Assembly: GCA_002333205.1 (NCBI GenBank)
Contig: DDAD01000047.1
Span: 1-24,671, forward strand
DNA length: 24,671 nt
DNA from: Pedobacter sp. UBA2067
GTDB taxonomy: Bacteria > Bacteroidota > Bacteroidia > Sphingobacteriales > Sphingobacteriaceae
Direction: 5' to 3'
Below are positions 1 to 7,283 of this stretch, piece after piece. The notes beneath the pieces were generated by a model. That model was not told where the DNA came from, did no database searches, and saw only the letters and a program-made list of their open reading frames with translations. Each line of letters starts with the position of its first letter. The stretch's first letter is position 1. The position numbers were made by a program, and so were the translations under genes.

Positions 1-1562
1 AAGTGATATTCCCTTAGAAAACTGAACCAGTTGTATCCAGCTTTCTGGTAGCTGCGCAGATTACCTTTGAAGTGCACCGGCATGTCTGTTTCTTCGATGT
101 TTTCAAAGTCATTCAGCTTTTGCAGCTTCCTGTTCAGCGTCACATGCGCAATGCTGTCTTCAGACAGATCATTGATCAGGCCAACATGATGTTTATGCAG
201 CTTCAGTGCTTTATTCGAATCCGAGAAATTGAACAGACTGCCATATTGCGAGAACCACTTGTCGGGGATAATGGCAATAGAGCCGTCGGGTAGCGGAAAC
301 TCTCTTTTTTTACGAAGGATATATTGCTTCAGCGCAATAAACGGTATTGCGAAAGAGCCGAAGTAAACGATCGCATTGATGTCAAACCAGTCGTTCTCTT
401 CTTTAATCTCGAAGTCGATGTGGTTACTGGCAAAAAGGAATTTCTTGGGGCCGGCAGACTGCTGGATTTCAAATCCACGTTCCTGCAGTTCCTTGATGTG
501 CTCGTTGGTCCAGTTCAGGACCCCGTATGCAGGATCCGCATCTTCCTTATTGTTCAGTTCCAGCGTGTAGAACACAGGTCCCGTTTTTTTGAGGCCCATC
601 TTCAGCAGCTCCGTATACTTGCCTTTTTCCCAGTCGCTCTGGCGTTTGATGCGGTTAAAAGTATATTCTTCCGCTTCTTTAGACACCCGTACAGTTACCT
701 TTTGTTCATCGCCCATGGCGAAGGTGTAACTGCCATAGCGAAAGCAAAGCTGAAGCTGGGATATGCCGTCTTCCACGAACGAAACATTCAATATCGGTAC
801 CGGGTCATTCTTTTCCGTCCTGATGTCGAAACCCTCTGCGTACACATGGTACTTCTCAATGAGTGGTGCTACAAACTTCTCGAAATAGGTTTCTTCTGTC
901 GCCTTTGGTATGGTGATATAGCGTTTGTTCAGGAATGGCTGCAACTTTTTACCCTCCATACCAGGCTCAAAGAAGTACAGTGTCTGGTCAAGCAACAGCC
1001 ATGCAGGCTGATTGCTGATGAGCTGTGCATCCTTGAACATAAAGTCGATACGCATACCTGCATACTTGATGGTTGGAAAGTAGCGGGTTTCCTGTTGATT
1101 TCTTCTAAAGTGGAACAGAATAGTAGCAGGTTCTGAAGCCATCTGAAGTCTGGTTCCCACCGGCCATCCATCTTTGGACATCAGGTAGAGGGATTTAGCA
1201 ACTACAGGGTTTTTCAGGATGTCTGCCAGTTTCTTTTCAACCCTTGGGCGCACATGATCGTAGAACTTGTCATCGAACACCTTGCTGAAAAATTCAAATG
1301 GACGGATCTGCTTTTTATAGTATTTCTTGATGATGGAGTCCTGCTCGATATCATCCAGCGTTTTAATGATTTTCATATCCGCTTCCGAGAAGTGCTTTTC
1401 GAACTCTGCGGCAGTATGGCTGAAAATCCGCTGGTAAGTTAAGGAAAAATCACCCTGTGGATTTAGTTGAACAACATGAGGTTCCACAAGATAGCCCAAA
1501 AAATCATGTTTACACAAGGCGTACACTAATTTGAAAGGTTTTGAACTATCTACACGTAGCAT
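1..1562 (-). CDS. SNF2-type DEAD/DEAH helicase, N-terminal part (3' end outside window)
   Basis: I translated this frame by hand: it is open from an ATG at 1562 to the window edge (about 520 codons), with an in-frame stop (TAG) just upstream, so the start is well fixed. Most of the visible part is a poorly characterised N-terminal region of the kind found before the ATPase core in long Bacteroidota SNF2 proteins. The last visible residues read NLRSYQKAGYNWFSFL, the Q-motif-like entry to the SNF2 ATPase domain (usual pattern LRxYQxxGxxWL). The Walker A motif and helicase motifs would lie beyond base 1. Proteins of this family are ATP-driven DNA translocases that act on protein-DNA complexes, including transcription complexes; the exact role here is unknown. 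It has its own promoter in the spacer. Forward-strand frames across this region look like shadows. Confidence 0.85.
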   Translation of the reverse strand, partial: MLRVDSSKPFKLVYALCKHDFLGYLVEPHVVQLNPQGDFSLTYQRIFSHTAAEFEKHFSEADMKIIKTLDDIEQDSIIKKYYKKQIRPFEFFSKVFDDKFYDHVRPRVEKKLADILKNPVVAKSLYLMSKDGWPVGTRLQMASEPATILFHFRRNQQETRYFPTIKYAGMRIDFMFKDAQLISNQPAWLLLDQTLYFFEPGMEGKKLQPFLNKRYITIPKATEETYFEKFVAPLIEKYHVYAEGFDIRTEKNDPVPILNVSFVEDGISQLQLCFRYGSYTFAMGDEQKVTVRVSKEAEEYTFNRIKRQSDWEKGKYTELLKMGLKKTGPVFYTLELNNKEDADPAYGVLNWTNEHIKELQERGFEIQQSAGPKKFLFASNHIDFEIKEENDWFDINAIVYFGSFAIPFIALKQYILRKKREFPLPDGSIAIIPDKWFSQYGSLFNFSDSNKALKLHKHHVGLINDLSEDSIAHVTLNRKLQKLNDFENIEETDMPVHFKGNLRSYQKAGYNWFSFLREYH

Positions 1563-1609
1563 GGGATGAAAATAAATTAAAAACTAAGGGAGCGTGCGTA
1601 TAAAAGTTT

Positions 1610-1640
1610 TAAACATACAGGATTTTCACTTTGTATCAAA
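1610..1640 (-). promoter_or_regulatory. Bacteroidota-type promoter of the SNF2 helicase gene
   Basis: On the minus strand a TTTG box (plus-strand 1637-1640) is followed after exactly 19 nt by TATGTTTA (plus-strand 1610-1617). This matches the primary sigma factor pattern of the phylum, TTTG-N19-TAnnTTTG, except for the last base. The predicted leader is about 40 nt. Confidence 0.6.
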
Positions 1641-1674
1641 CATGAATTCGCGGAATTGAAAATTTTTTTATCCG

Positions 1675-1706
1675 TTGGTCGAAATATTTCTGCTTTTCGT
1701 CGAAAT
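1675..1706 (+). promoter_or_regulatory. Direct repeat with 21-bp period upstream of the GIN-domain gene
   Basis: The 11-mer TTsGTCGAAAT (s = C or G) occurs twice, with GTCGAAAT at 1678-1685 and 1699-1706. The period is 21 bp, two helical turns. The first copy runs into the perfect palindrome GAAATATTTC (1681-1690). A phased direct repeat is the usual site geometry for LytTR-type regulators; that assignment is inference. The repeat lies about 125-150 nt before the start of the downstream gene. Confidence 0.45.
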
Positions 1707-1719
1707 GAAAGTTCATATG

Positions 1720-1731
1720 GTCTAATTAGAC
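1720..1731. promoter_or_regulatory. Perfect 12-bp palindrome GTCTAATTAGAC
   Basis: GTCTAATTAGAC equals its own reverse complement. It sits in the 267-bp spacer between the helicase and the GIN-domain gene and could be a dimeric regulator site. No known consensus is recognised, so the function is unknown. Confidence 0.35.
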
Positions 1732-1829
1732 AAATCCGGTTGAAACGTTTTTTTTGTCGAGGCGTCTTATAACCAAAACAAAGAAAAAGATATAAATAAT
1801 TGATTTACAAACACTAAAGAAATACAATC

Positions 1830-2417
1830 ATGAAAAATTCAGTAAAAACCGTCTTCGCTCTATTCACCGGAATAATCTTGTTGACCAACACTGCGGCAGT
1901 GCATGCAGCCGAACCTGCCCACTACATTACGACCTTAGGTTCAGTTAAGGAAATCAAAAAGATTGTGGTTAGTGGAAATGTGAACCTGCTGCTGGTGCAG
2001 GACAGCAAGGAAAGCGTGAAAGTGTACGATAAGTACTATTCCAAAAATGCACTGGTACAGCAGCAAGGTGGTACGTTGCGCATCAGTTCTTTTGCCGACC
2101 GACCTTTATCTATCGTGGTTTATGTAAAGGAGCTGGGCGCGATTGAAGCGAACAACCAGTCGAAGGTTAGAACTGAAGGTTGTTTTCAGCTATTGAATCT
2201 GGATGTGAAATTGAAAGATAATGCTACTGCAGATATCAAAGCCAAAACCGTTTCCATGTTTACTTCTGTGAAGGGCGCATCAACGCTTAAGATTGCAGGT
2301 GCAACCGACCAGCACGCAATTGAAATGTGTGATCTTGGAAACTTAACCATGGACCAATTTGCTGCAAATGAAACCATTATAGCAAGCCGTCCCACAGCAA
2401 CGCTGGCCAGTCGTTAA
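1830..2417 (+). CDS. Secreted GIN-domain (DUF2807) protein
   Basis: The 195-residue protein starts with a clear signal peptide (basic start, hydrophobic stretch to about residue 24, cleavage near AVHA-AE). The rest is made of short alternating beta strands: an IKKIVVSGNVNLLLVQ strand followed by repeats such as LSIVVYVKEL and LNLDVKLKDNA. This is the pattern of the DUF2807 'head GIN domain' family, a beta-helix fold found in Bacteroidota cell-surface or periplasmic proteins. No enzymatic residues are evident and the biological role of the family is not established. The C-terminus (TATLASR) is a little shorter than in many family members but shows no sign of damage. It stands alone behind a long leader with phased direct repeats, suggesting dedicated regulation. 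Confidence 0.75.
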   Translation: MKNSVKTVFALFTGIILLTNTAAVHAAEPAHYITTLGSVKEIKKIVVSGNVNLLLVQDSKESVKVYDKYYSKNALVQQQGGTLRISSFADRPLSIVVYVKELGAIEANNQSKVRTEGCFQLLNLDVKLKDNATADIKAKTVSMFTSVKGASTLKIAGATDQHAIEMCDLGNLTMDQFAANETIIASRPTATLASR

Positions 2418-2472
2418 AAAGATTTAGTTTAGGCGTATAGCTGGGGTAGGAATAGGGGCCGCTTCGGCACAA

Positions 2473-2538
2473 ACGCACAGCAGACGCACACCAAACGCAC
2501 ACCAAACGCACACCAAACCCACACCAAGGGCACACGAG
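2473..2538. repeat. 11-bp tandem repeat, about six units
   Basis: Units of ACGCACACCAA are perfect at 2484-2494, 2495-2505 and 2506-2516. Diverged units flank them: 2473-2483 (two mismatches), 2517-2527 (one mismatch) and 2528-2538 (several). The array lies in the 280-bp spacer after the GIN-domain gene, is markedly C/A-skewed on this strand, and does not look coding. Confidence 0.85.
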
Positions 2539-2565
2539 CTGTGCGTTAGGTCTGGGTTTGGTGTG
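2509..2565. repeat. Inverted repeat with 13-bp perfect arms next to the tandem array
   Basis: CACACCAAACCCA (2509-2521) pairs perfectly with TGGGTTTGGTGTG (2553-2565). Inside it a smaller hairpin GCACA/TGTGC (2530-2534 and 2540-2544, loop CGAGC) can form. A further five-base pairing, GCAGA (2480-2484) with TCTGC (2573-2577), could extend the structure. No T-run follows, so it is not a canonical intrinsic terminator, but it would fold strongly in RNA. Confidence 0.75.
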
Positions 2566-2645
2566 TTTGTGATCTGCGGGTTATCTGGTTTTGCTTGCAT
2601 TCTGGTGCTGGTGTTAAGTAGGGGTTTCTTTTTAAATATTTTACG

Positions 2646-2653
2646 TACTTTAG
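2646..2653 (+). promoter_or_regulatory. Possible -7 box of the small membrane protein gene
   Basis: TACTTTAG resembles the Bacteroidota -7 element and lies 44 nt before the start codon. A clear -33 element was not found, so this is tentative. Confidence 0.3.
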
Positions 2654-2697
2654 AGATTTATGACTAAAATGGACAGTTCTTCTTACCTCGGAATGAA

Positions 2698-2949
2698 ATG
2701 GATCACAAAGACTTGTCTGCATTGACAAATGAAGAATTATTACAAGTAGAAAAGAAGATGAAATCTACTGCCATACTAAATGCCGTATTCATCGGTTTTT
2801 TGGTTGGTGTTGTAATATTCAGCTTCATGAAGCATACATTAGGACTCGTCACCTTGATTCCATTATTCTTTGCTTATAAACTGGTAAATCGCTCCAGATA
2901 CGACAAGCAGGAATTAGAGGCTATTCTAAAGCAGCGCCAATTGAAGTAA
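2698..2949 (+). CDS. Small two-helix membrane protein
   Basis: The 83-residue protein has a charged N-terminal helix (residues 1-24, KDLSALTNEELLQVEKKMK), two hydrophobic segments (about 26-44 and 47-62) separated by a short loop, and a charged C-terminal helix. This is the layout of a common family of roughly 80-residue Bacteroidota inner-membrane proteins, sometimes labelled 'redox-active disulfide protein 2'. No cysteine pair is present here, so that name should not be taken literally. It ends 17 nt before the GH13 gene and is probably transcribed with it. Function unknown. Confidence 0.6.
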   Translation: MDHKDLSALTNEELLQVEKKMKSTAILNAVFIGFLVGVVIFSFMKHTLGLVTLIPLFFAYKLVNRSRYDKQELEAILKQRQLK

Positions 2950-2966
2950 CAAGCCGAATCCCTAAC

Positions 2967-4307
2967 ATGAATCTTCTTAAAAACTTAACACTGAATACCC
3001 TACTTGTGCTTTGGTTTGCTACAGCAGCTATCGCACAGCACAAAGCATCATCAACCGCTTTTATCATCCCTGACAGACGTGATGTATCCTTGTACCAGGT
3101 TAACACACGTGCTTTTAGTGCAGGGGGTGACCTTAAAAGTGTAACTGCCAGGCTCGACTCGATCAAAGCACTTGGAATAAACGTGATCTACCTGATGCCC
3201 TTATACCCCGTTGGTACAGAAAACTCCGTAAACTCTCCTTACTGCATCAAGGATTATACCTCCATAGCAAAGGAGTTTGGAACTATGGATGATCTGAAAG
3301 CCCTGGTCAACACAGCGCACCAAAAAAACATGGGTGTACTCATGGACTGGGTTGCCAATCACACTGCCTTTGATCATGCCTGGACAAAAAACAAATCCTG
3401 GTACAAGCAGGATTCCACCGGTAAGATTATTAGTCCTCCAGGAACTGGTTGGAATGATGTTGCCCAACTTAATTTCGACAATAAGGCTATGAGAATGGAA
3501 ATGATAAAATCCATGAAGTTCTGGCTTGAAAACGCCAATATAGATGGATTCAGGTGTGATTATTCCGATGGTCCACCCTTTGACTTCTGGAAGGAGGCTG
3601 TTGGAAGTCTGCGAGCTGCTGCAGGCAAGAGAAAACTATTGATGTTGTCCGAAGGTACCCGTGCAGACCATTTTAAAGCAGGGTTTGATTATAATTTTGG
3701 CTTTCATTTCTTCGAAAACTTAAAAAAGATCTACAAAGAAGGTAAGTCTGTGCTATCTATCGATAGCCTGAATGCTGCGGATTTAAAGGGTGCCTTGCCT
3801 GGACAACAGTATGTGAGATATACCAGCAATCATGATGTAAACAGTTCCGATGGTACTTCTTTAGAACTTTTTGGGGGCAAGGATGGGGAATTGGCTGCAT
3901 TTGTTGTAGTCTCCTGCATGCAAAGTATTCCTATGGTTTATAATGGACAGGAGGTTGGAACAACACATCGTATAACTTTTCCATTCACAACAACTAAAAT
4001 TGACTGGAACAAAAATCTGGAACATACAGCGGCATATAGGAAGATTATCAATTTTAGAAATGGTAATGAGACCGTTAGGCGCGGGCAGCTGAAATCGTTT
4101 AGTGATAAAGACGTTTGTGTTTTTACTAAAGAACTTAATGGCAAAATGGTGCTCGTAATTGCCAATTTAAGAAACAAAGCACTTCACTATAAACTACAAC
4201 CTGCTTTAACCCAGCGCTGGAAAGACGCGTTTAGCGGGAAGAAACGAAAACTCGCCACATCAGTTTCACTTGCACCCTACCAGTATATGATTCTTGAACG
4301 CCTGTAG
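2967..4307 (+). CDS. Secreted alpha-amylase-family (GH13) glycoside hydrolase
   Basis: The 446-residue protein has a signal peptide (residues 1-23, ending AIA-Q) and then a GH13 TIM barrel from about residue 38. All four conserved regions are visible: region I MDWVANH (D127, N131, H132), region II GFRCDYSD with R196 and the nucleophile D198, region III LSEG with general acid E229, and region IV SNHD (H289, D290). A short beta domain closes the C-terminus. The enzyme should hydrolyse alpha-glucosidic bonds in starch-like glucans in the periplasm or outside the cell; exact specificity (amylase, maltogenic or neopullulanase-like) cannot be read from the sequence. It is not part of a visible SusCD locus and follows a small membrane protein gene. 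Confidence 0.93.
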   Translation: MNLLKNLTLNTLLVLWFATAAIAQHKASSTAFIIPDRRDVSLYQVNTRAFSAGGDLKSVTARLDSIKALGINVIYLMPLYPVGTENSVNSPYCIKDYTSIAKEFGTMDDLKALVNTAHQKNMGVLMDWVANHTAFDHAWTKNKSWYKQDSTGKIISPPGTGWNDVAQLNFDNKAMRMEMIKSMKFWLENANIDGFRCDYSDGPPFDFWKEAVGSLRAAAGKRKLLMLSEGTRADHFKAGFDYNFGFHFFENLKKIYKEGKSVLSIDSLNAADLKGALPGQQYVRYTSNHDVNSSDGTSLELFGGKDGELAAFVVVSCMQSIPMVYNGQEVGTTHRITFPFTTTKIDWNKNLEHTAAYRKIINFRNGNETVRRGQLKSFSDKDVCVFTKELNGKMVLVIANLRNKALHYKLQPALTQRWKDAFSGKKRKLATSVSLAPYQYMILERL

Positions 4308-4333
4308 TCGCTGTACTATGCCCATACCATTAT

Positions 4334-4582
4334 CTATTTAAATCGATCGGCAATTTCATCCAGGTTTACCAGATCCAGATATTGATCTGGCAGGATTGCA
4401 CTTGAAGAATATGTGATTGCAGTAAGCAAGTTTCCATCTATGTCACAAAAGACTTCAACAAAAAACTGTTCCACTAAAAAGAGCATAGCAGGTACTTCCT
4501 CGCTTTTTGCAATGTAATCAGCAGTTGATAATAGCCTAATTCTATCCTGTTCAGACAGTGCCATAAATTCAAAATCCGTCAT
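4334..4582 (-). CDS. Small conserved hypothetical protein
   Basis: I prefer the ATG at 4582 (82 residues, MTDFEFMALSEQDRI...). The frame also opens at a TTG at 4660, which would add 26 residues. The protein begins with a short helix (LSEQDRIRLL) followed by beta strands (MLFLVEQFFVEVFCDI). This resembles a group of roughly 80-residue cytoplasmic proteins frequent in Sphingobacteriaceae, from memory rather than a search. No catalytic or binding motif is visible and no function is proposed. The 3' end faces the GH13 gene with a 26-bp gap. Confidence 0.55.
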   Translation of the reverse strand: MTDFEFMALSEQDRIRLLSTADYIAKSEEVPAMLFLVEQFFVEVFCDIDGNLLTAITYSSSAILPDQYLDLVNLDEIADRFK

Positions 4583-4865
4583 GACTGTAAAAGATTTAGA
4601 ATGGTGCAAAATACTGGTATATAGTTGATTGTACAAGCGTTCGTCTTCCTGTTTACTCAAGATAGATACTATAAATTATTTTATTTTTTGGGTAATTGTA
4701 CCGCAGTAAATTTCTAGAATCAGGTGGTCAGTACTTCTGCGCTGGTATTTTTCACAATACTACTTTTTTCTGATATGGGGATATCTACCTGAAAGTTTAT
4801 AAATGCTAAGGTGTTGAAAACAAGGTTTACAGGCAACTGTTAAATTTTTATATAAGCTAAAGAAA

Positions 4866-5870
4866 ATGATTGAAGAGCATAAAATATCAAGAAGAAAAGT
4901 GATTACCGGACTGAGCGCCGGTATAGCCGCGGCAGCAGTTTCTCCTGCTCTTGCTGTTAATGTCGGTTTAGCAGAGCGTTCTTTAAGCTTGGCACTTGAT
5001 GATCCTCGCGGCAAATATCCAAAGCCTCCGTTCAAAGCGCAGCTTCAACCCTGGCCAGGGCTTGCAAGTAAAATGGATCCGGTACCAGACCATGGCGAAA
5101 AGAGTTATCAAGGATCAGGAAGATTAAAAGGAAGAAAAGCATTGATCACCGGAGGGGATTCCGGTATGGGGCGGGCAGCAGCTATCGCGTATGCGAGGGA
5201 AGGTGCTGACGTGGCGATAAACTATTTGCCTGACGAGGAACCTGACGCAAGAGAGGTTATCGCCTTAATTAAGGCAGAGGGAAGAAAAGCAATAGCCATT
5301 CCTGGAGATCTTCGGGATGAGGCATTTTGCGGAAGACTGGTGTCAGAAGCGGTAAAGGGCTTAGGTGGGCTAGACATTCTGGTGAGTAATGCAGCACGGC
5401 AGCAAAGCCGGCCATCAATCCTGGACATCTCCACCGAGGAGTTTGATTGGACCATCAAAACAAACATCTACGCACCGTTCTGGATCATCAAGGCAGCGTT
5501 GCCGCACTTGCAGCCCGGCTCAACCATTATTGCAACCACGTCTGTACAGGCTCAGGATCCATCGGCAGATCTTTACGACTATGCCCAGACCAAAGCAGCC
5601 ACAACAAGCTTTGTACGATCACTCGCTAAACAGCTTGCTCCGAAGGGAATTCGTGTTAATGGTGTTGCACCAGGGCCTATATGGACGCCCTTGCAGGTAA
5701 GTGGAGGTGCAACGCAAGAGAAATTGAAAAACTTTGGTGGAGATGCACCGCTTGGACGGCCAGGTCAGCCAGCAGAACTGGGATCGATCTATGTACAACT
5801 TGCTGCAGCTGATGCCAGCTATGCTACTGGTCAGATATATGGGGCTGCGGGTGGAGGCGGCCAGCCCTAA
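4866..5870 (+). CDS. YghA-like short-chain dehydrogenase with Tat signal
   Basis: The 334-residue protein begins with a twin-arginine signal (SRRKVI, R9/R10, then an Ala/Gly-rich hydrophobic stretch ending SPALA near residue 30). From about residue 60 it follows the E. coli YghA pattern closely: MDPVPDHGEKSYQGSGRLKG, nucleotide-binding TGGDSGMG (95-102), AIAYAREGADVAINYLP, catalytic S226 and the YxxxK pair Y239/K243, then GIRVNGVAPGPIWTPLQ. It should be an NAD(P)-dependent oxidoreductase of an uncertain aldehyde or alcohol. YghA of E. coli is about 40 residues shorter and cytoplasmic, so the exported form is noteworthy: cofactor would have to be bound before Tat export. It faces the HxlR gene. 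Confidence 0.88.
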   Translation: MIEEHKISRRKVITGLSAGIAAAAVSPALAVNVGLAERSLSLALDDPRGKYPKPPFKAQLQPWPGLASKMDPVPDHGEKSYQGSGRLKGRKALITGGDSGMGRAAAIAYAREGADVAINYLPDEEPDAREVIALIKAEGRKAIAIPGDLRDEAFCGRLVSEAVKGLGGLDILVSNAARQQSRPSILDISTEEFDWTIKTNIYAPFWIIKAALPHLQPGSTIIATTSVQAQDPSADLYDYAQTKAATTSFVRSLAKQLAPKGIRVNGVAPGPIWTPLQVSGGATQEKLKNFGGDAPLGRPGQPAELGSIYVQLAAADASYATGQIYGAAGGGGQP

Positions 5871-5888
5871 ACATGTATCAATACTTGC

Positions 5889-5901
5889 CCGCAATGTGCG
5901 G
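5889..5901. terminator. Weak hairpin between convergent genes
   Basis: CCGCA-ATG-TGCGG forms a five-pair hairpin with a three-base loop in the 70-bp gap between the convergent YghA-like and HxlR genes. There is no T-run on either strand, so termination by this element is only a possibility. Confidence 0.25.
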
Positions 5902-5940
5902 CAGTGTAAGCATGCATTGATGCGTGTTCAAGCAGTTTGC

Positions 5941-6291
5941 TCAAGAATGTCTCAAGATGGTGGGCTGGTTCACGTACTCCAGTCCCCATTTATACAATTC
6001 GTTTATAATCGGCTCTAATTTTTCCCCTTTTGTAGTTAAGGTATATTCTACAGTAGGGGGAACGGTTGGAAAAACTTCGCGGACAACGATGCCGTTTGCT
6101 TCCATGTTTTTCAACTCTTTCACCAACATTCGAGTGTTAATGTTTGTCACCATGCGTTCTAATTCACTGAACCGTTTCTTGCCTGTGAACAAAGCATAGA
6201 TGATGGACATGGACCATTTGCCTCCTATTACACCCAGAATTTCCTGTAGTGCACAGCGTTCACCATCTTGTTTCAATTTATTTTGTTTCAT
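5941..6291 (-). CDS. HxlR-family transcriptional regulator
   Basis: The 116-residue protein is a complete HxlR winged helix: ERCALQEILGVIGGKWSM at the N-terminus, the FSELERMVTNINTRMLVKELKNME recognition region, and a wing reading VEYTLTTKGEKL. A single cysteine (C13) sits at the position used for thiol sensing in relatives such as YodB and HypR, so an electrophile- or redox-responsive role is plausible but unproven. The gene is divergent from an SDR gene. A perfect TACTTTcaAAAGTA palindrome overlaps its own promoter, which argues for autorepression together with control of the neighbour. Confidence 0.9.
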   Translation of the reverse strand: MKQNKLKQDGERCALQEILGVIGGKWSMSIIYALFTGKKRFSELERMVTNINTRMLVKELKNMEANGIVVREVFPTVPPTVEYTLTTKGEKLEPIINELYKWGLEYVNQPTILRHS

Positions 6292-6348
6292 AACTGATTG
6301 ATCCTGAGGATTGCTTTACCTTTTGGTATTACTGTACAAAGTTGTAAC

Positions 6349-6362
6349 TACTTTCAAAAGTA
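6349..6362. promoter_or_regulatory. Predicted HxlR operator (TACTTT-CA-AAAGTA)
   Basis: This is a perfect palindrome with six-base arms in the 114-bp spacer between the divergent HxlR and SDR genes. It covers the -7 box TACTTTTG of the hxlR promoter. A related inverted pair, AAAGTAAA (6357-6364) with TTTACTTT (6374-6381), follows directly. HxlR regulators usually bind such AT-rich inverted repeats between divergent genes. Confidence 0.6.
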
Positions 6363-6386
6363 AAGTATTGTGTTTTACTTTACAAC
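6355..6386 (-). promoter_or_regulatory. Promoter of the HxlR regulator gene
   Basis: On the minus strand GTTG (plus-strand 6383-6386) is followed after 20 nt by TACTTTTG (plus-strand 6355-6362), an exact TAnnTTTG -7 element. The box lies inside the predicted operator. Confidence 0.55.
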
Positions 6387-6405
6387 TCAATTTGAAAATC
6401 ACAAT

Positions 6406-7179
6406 ATGGAAAGTAAATTAAACGGGCAGGTTGCTCTGGTAACAGGCGGAACAAAAGGCATTGGTAAAGCAATCGCCGACAAGTTGAGTAGTAGTGGTGC
6501 TCAAGTGGTAATAACTGCACGAACTGCGCCTGATGAAAACACAAACGTCCACCATTTCATAGCAGCGGATCTCACGCAGCCGGAAGATGCTCAGAATGTC
6601 GCTAAGGAAATTCTGGAAAAGTATGGCAGAATTGACATCATCGTAAATAATGCGGGCGCTAATCTGGCTCCCGGTGGTGGCTTTAGCACACTTTCAGACG
6701 AACATTGGTTTAACGACTGGCAACTGAATTTCTTGTCGGTTGTACGGATGAACAAATTACTTATCCCTGTTATGATTCAACAAAAAAGTGGTGTAATCAT
6801 CAATATTTCCACGAATGCGGCAAAACATCCGATTTGGGAAATGACAATGTCCTACTCTTCCGCAAAAGCAGCGTTAAATGCCTATAGCAAAGCATTGGCG
6901 ACTGAGTTGGGCGACAAAGGTATACGGGTAAATGTTGTTTCACCAGGGGTAGTCAAAACAGCGTTGATGCTGGAGTTCATAGAAAATCTTGCAAAGTCTT
7001 CAAACATTACTGTCGACGAGGCTTTTAAAGCCATAATGGACAAAGTAGGTGTTCCAATAGGCAGGATGGCAGAGCCGGAAGAGGTCGCTAATCTAGTAGG
7101 TTTTTTGGCGTCTTCAGAAGCAAGATATATTACCGGTACGAACTATGCTGTAGACGGCGGTGCTTTTCCCACGCTTTAG
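6406..7179 (+). CDS. Short-chain dehydrogenase/reductase controlled by HxlR
   Basis: I chose the ATG at 6406 (257 residues), not the GTG at 6370, because the earlier start falls close to the promoter and operator and adds 12 residues unlike the family. Classical SDR features are complete: TGGTKGIG (13-20), NNAG (81-84), catalytic S135, and Y150/K154 in YSSAK, followed by VSPGVVKT and a C-terminal YAVDGGA. Length is normal. It should reduce or oxidise a small carbonyl or alcohol with NAD(P)H in the cytoplasm; the substrate cannot be told. Pairing with an HxlR regulator suggests induction by a reactive electrophile or quinone, which is inference. Confidence 0.9.
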   Translation: MESKLNGQVALVTGGTKGIGKAIADKLSSSGAQVVITARTAPDENTNVHHFIAADLTQPEDAQNVAKEILEKYGRIDIIVNNAGANLAPGGGFSTLSDEHWFNDWQLNFLSVVRMNKLLIPVMIQQKSGVIINISTNAAKHPIWEMTMSYSSAKAALNAYSKALATELGDKGIRVNVVSPGVVKTALMLEFIENLAKSSNITVDEAFKAIMDKVGVPIGRMAEPEEVANLVGFLASSEARYITGTNYAVDGGAFPTL

Positions 7180-7283
7180 TGAAATCTTCAGCAGTTCAAT
7201 ATGCTTTTGCTTATAAAGCGTAAAGAATTCACTGCGGTATTGTAGCCGGTGCATTATCTTTAGCACTAAATCAATCTCAATAG

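Noticed and set aside
324..1136. Long plus-strand frame (270 codons) at the left end
   Set aside because: It lies opposite the open minus-strand helicase frame, whose translation ends in a convincing SNF2 Q-motif; the plus frame has no recognisable domain.
2473..2538. CRISPR array
   Set aside because: Units are only 11 bp and directly adjacent, without spacers, and no cas genes are present.
2509..2565. Intrinsic terminator of the GIN-domain gene
   Set aside because: The stem is strong but the loop is long and no T-run follows on either strand, so it is reported as an inverted repeat instead.
4583..4660. TTG start giving 108 residues for the small hypothetical protein
   Set aside because: ATG at 4582 gives a compact 82-residue protein resembling small Sphingobacteriaceae proteins; the TTG form is possible but less likely.
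5389..5700. 103-codon plus-strand frame inside the YghA-like gene
   Set aside because: Shadow frame within a complete SDR coding region; no domain and no start context.
6370..6405. GTG start extending the HxlR-linked SDR by 12 residues
   Set aside because: It lies within the predicted promoter/operator region and the extra residues do not fit the SDR family; ATG at 6406 puts TGGTKGIG at the normal distance from the N-terminus.
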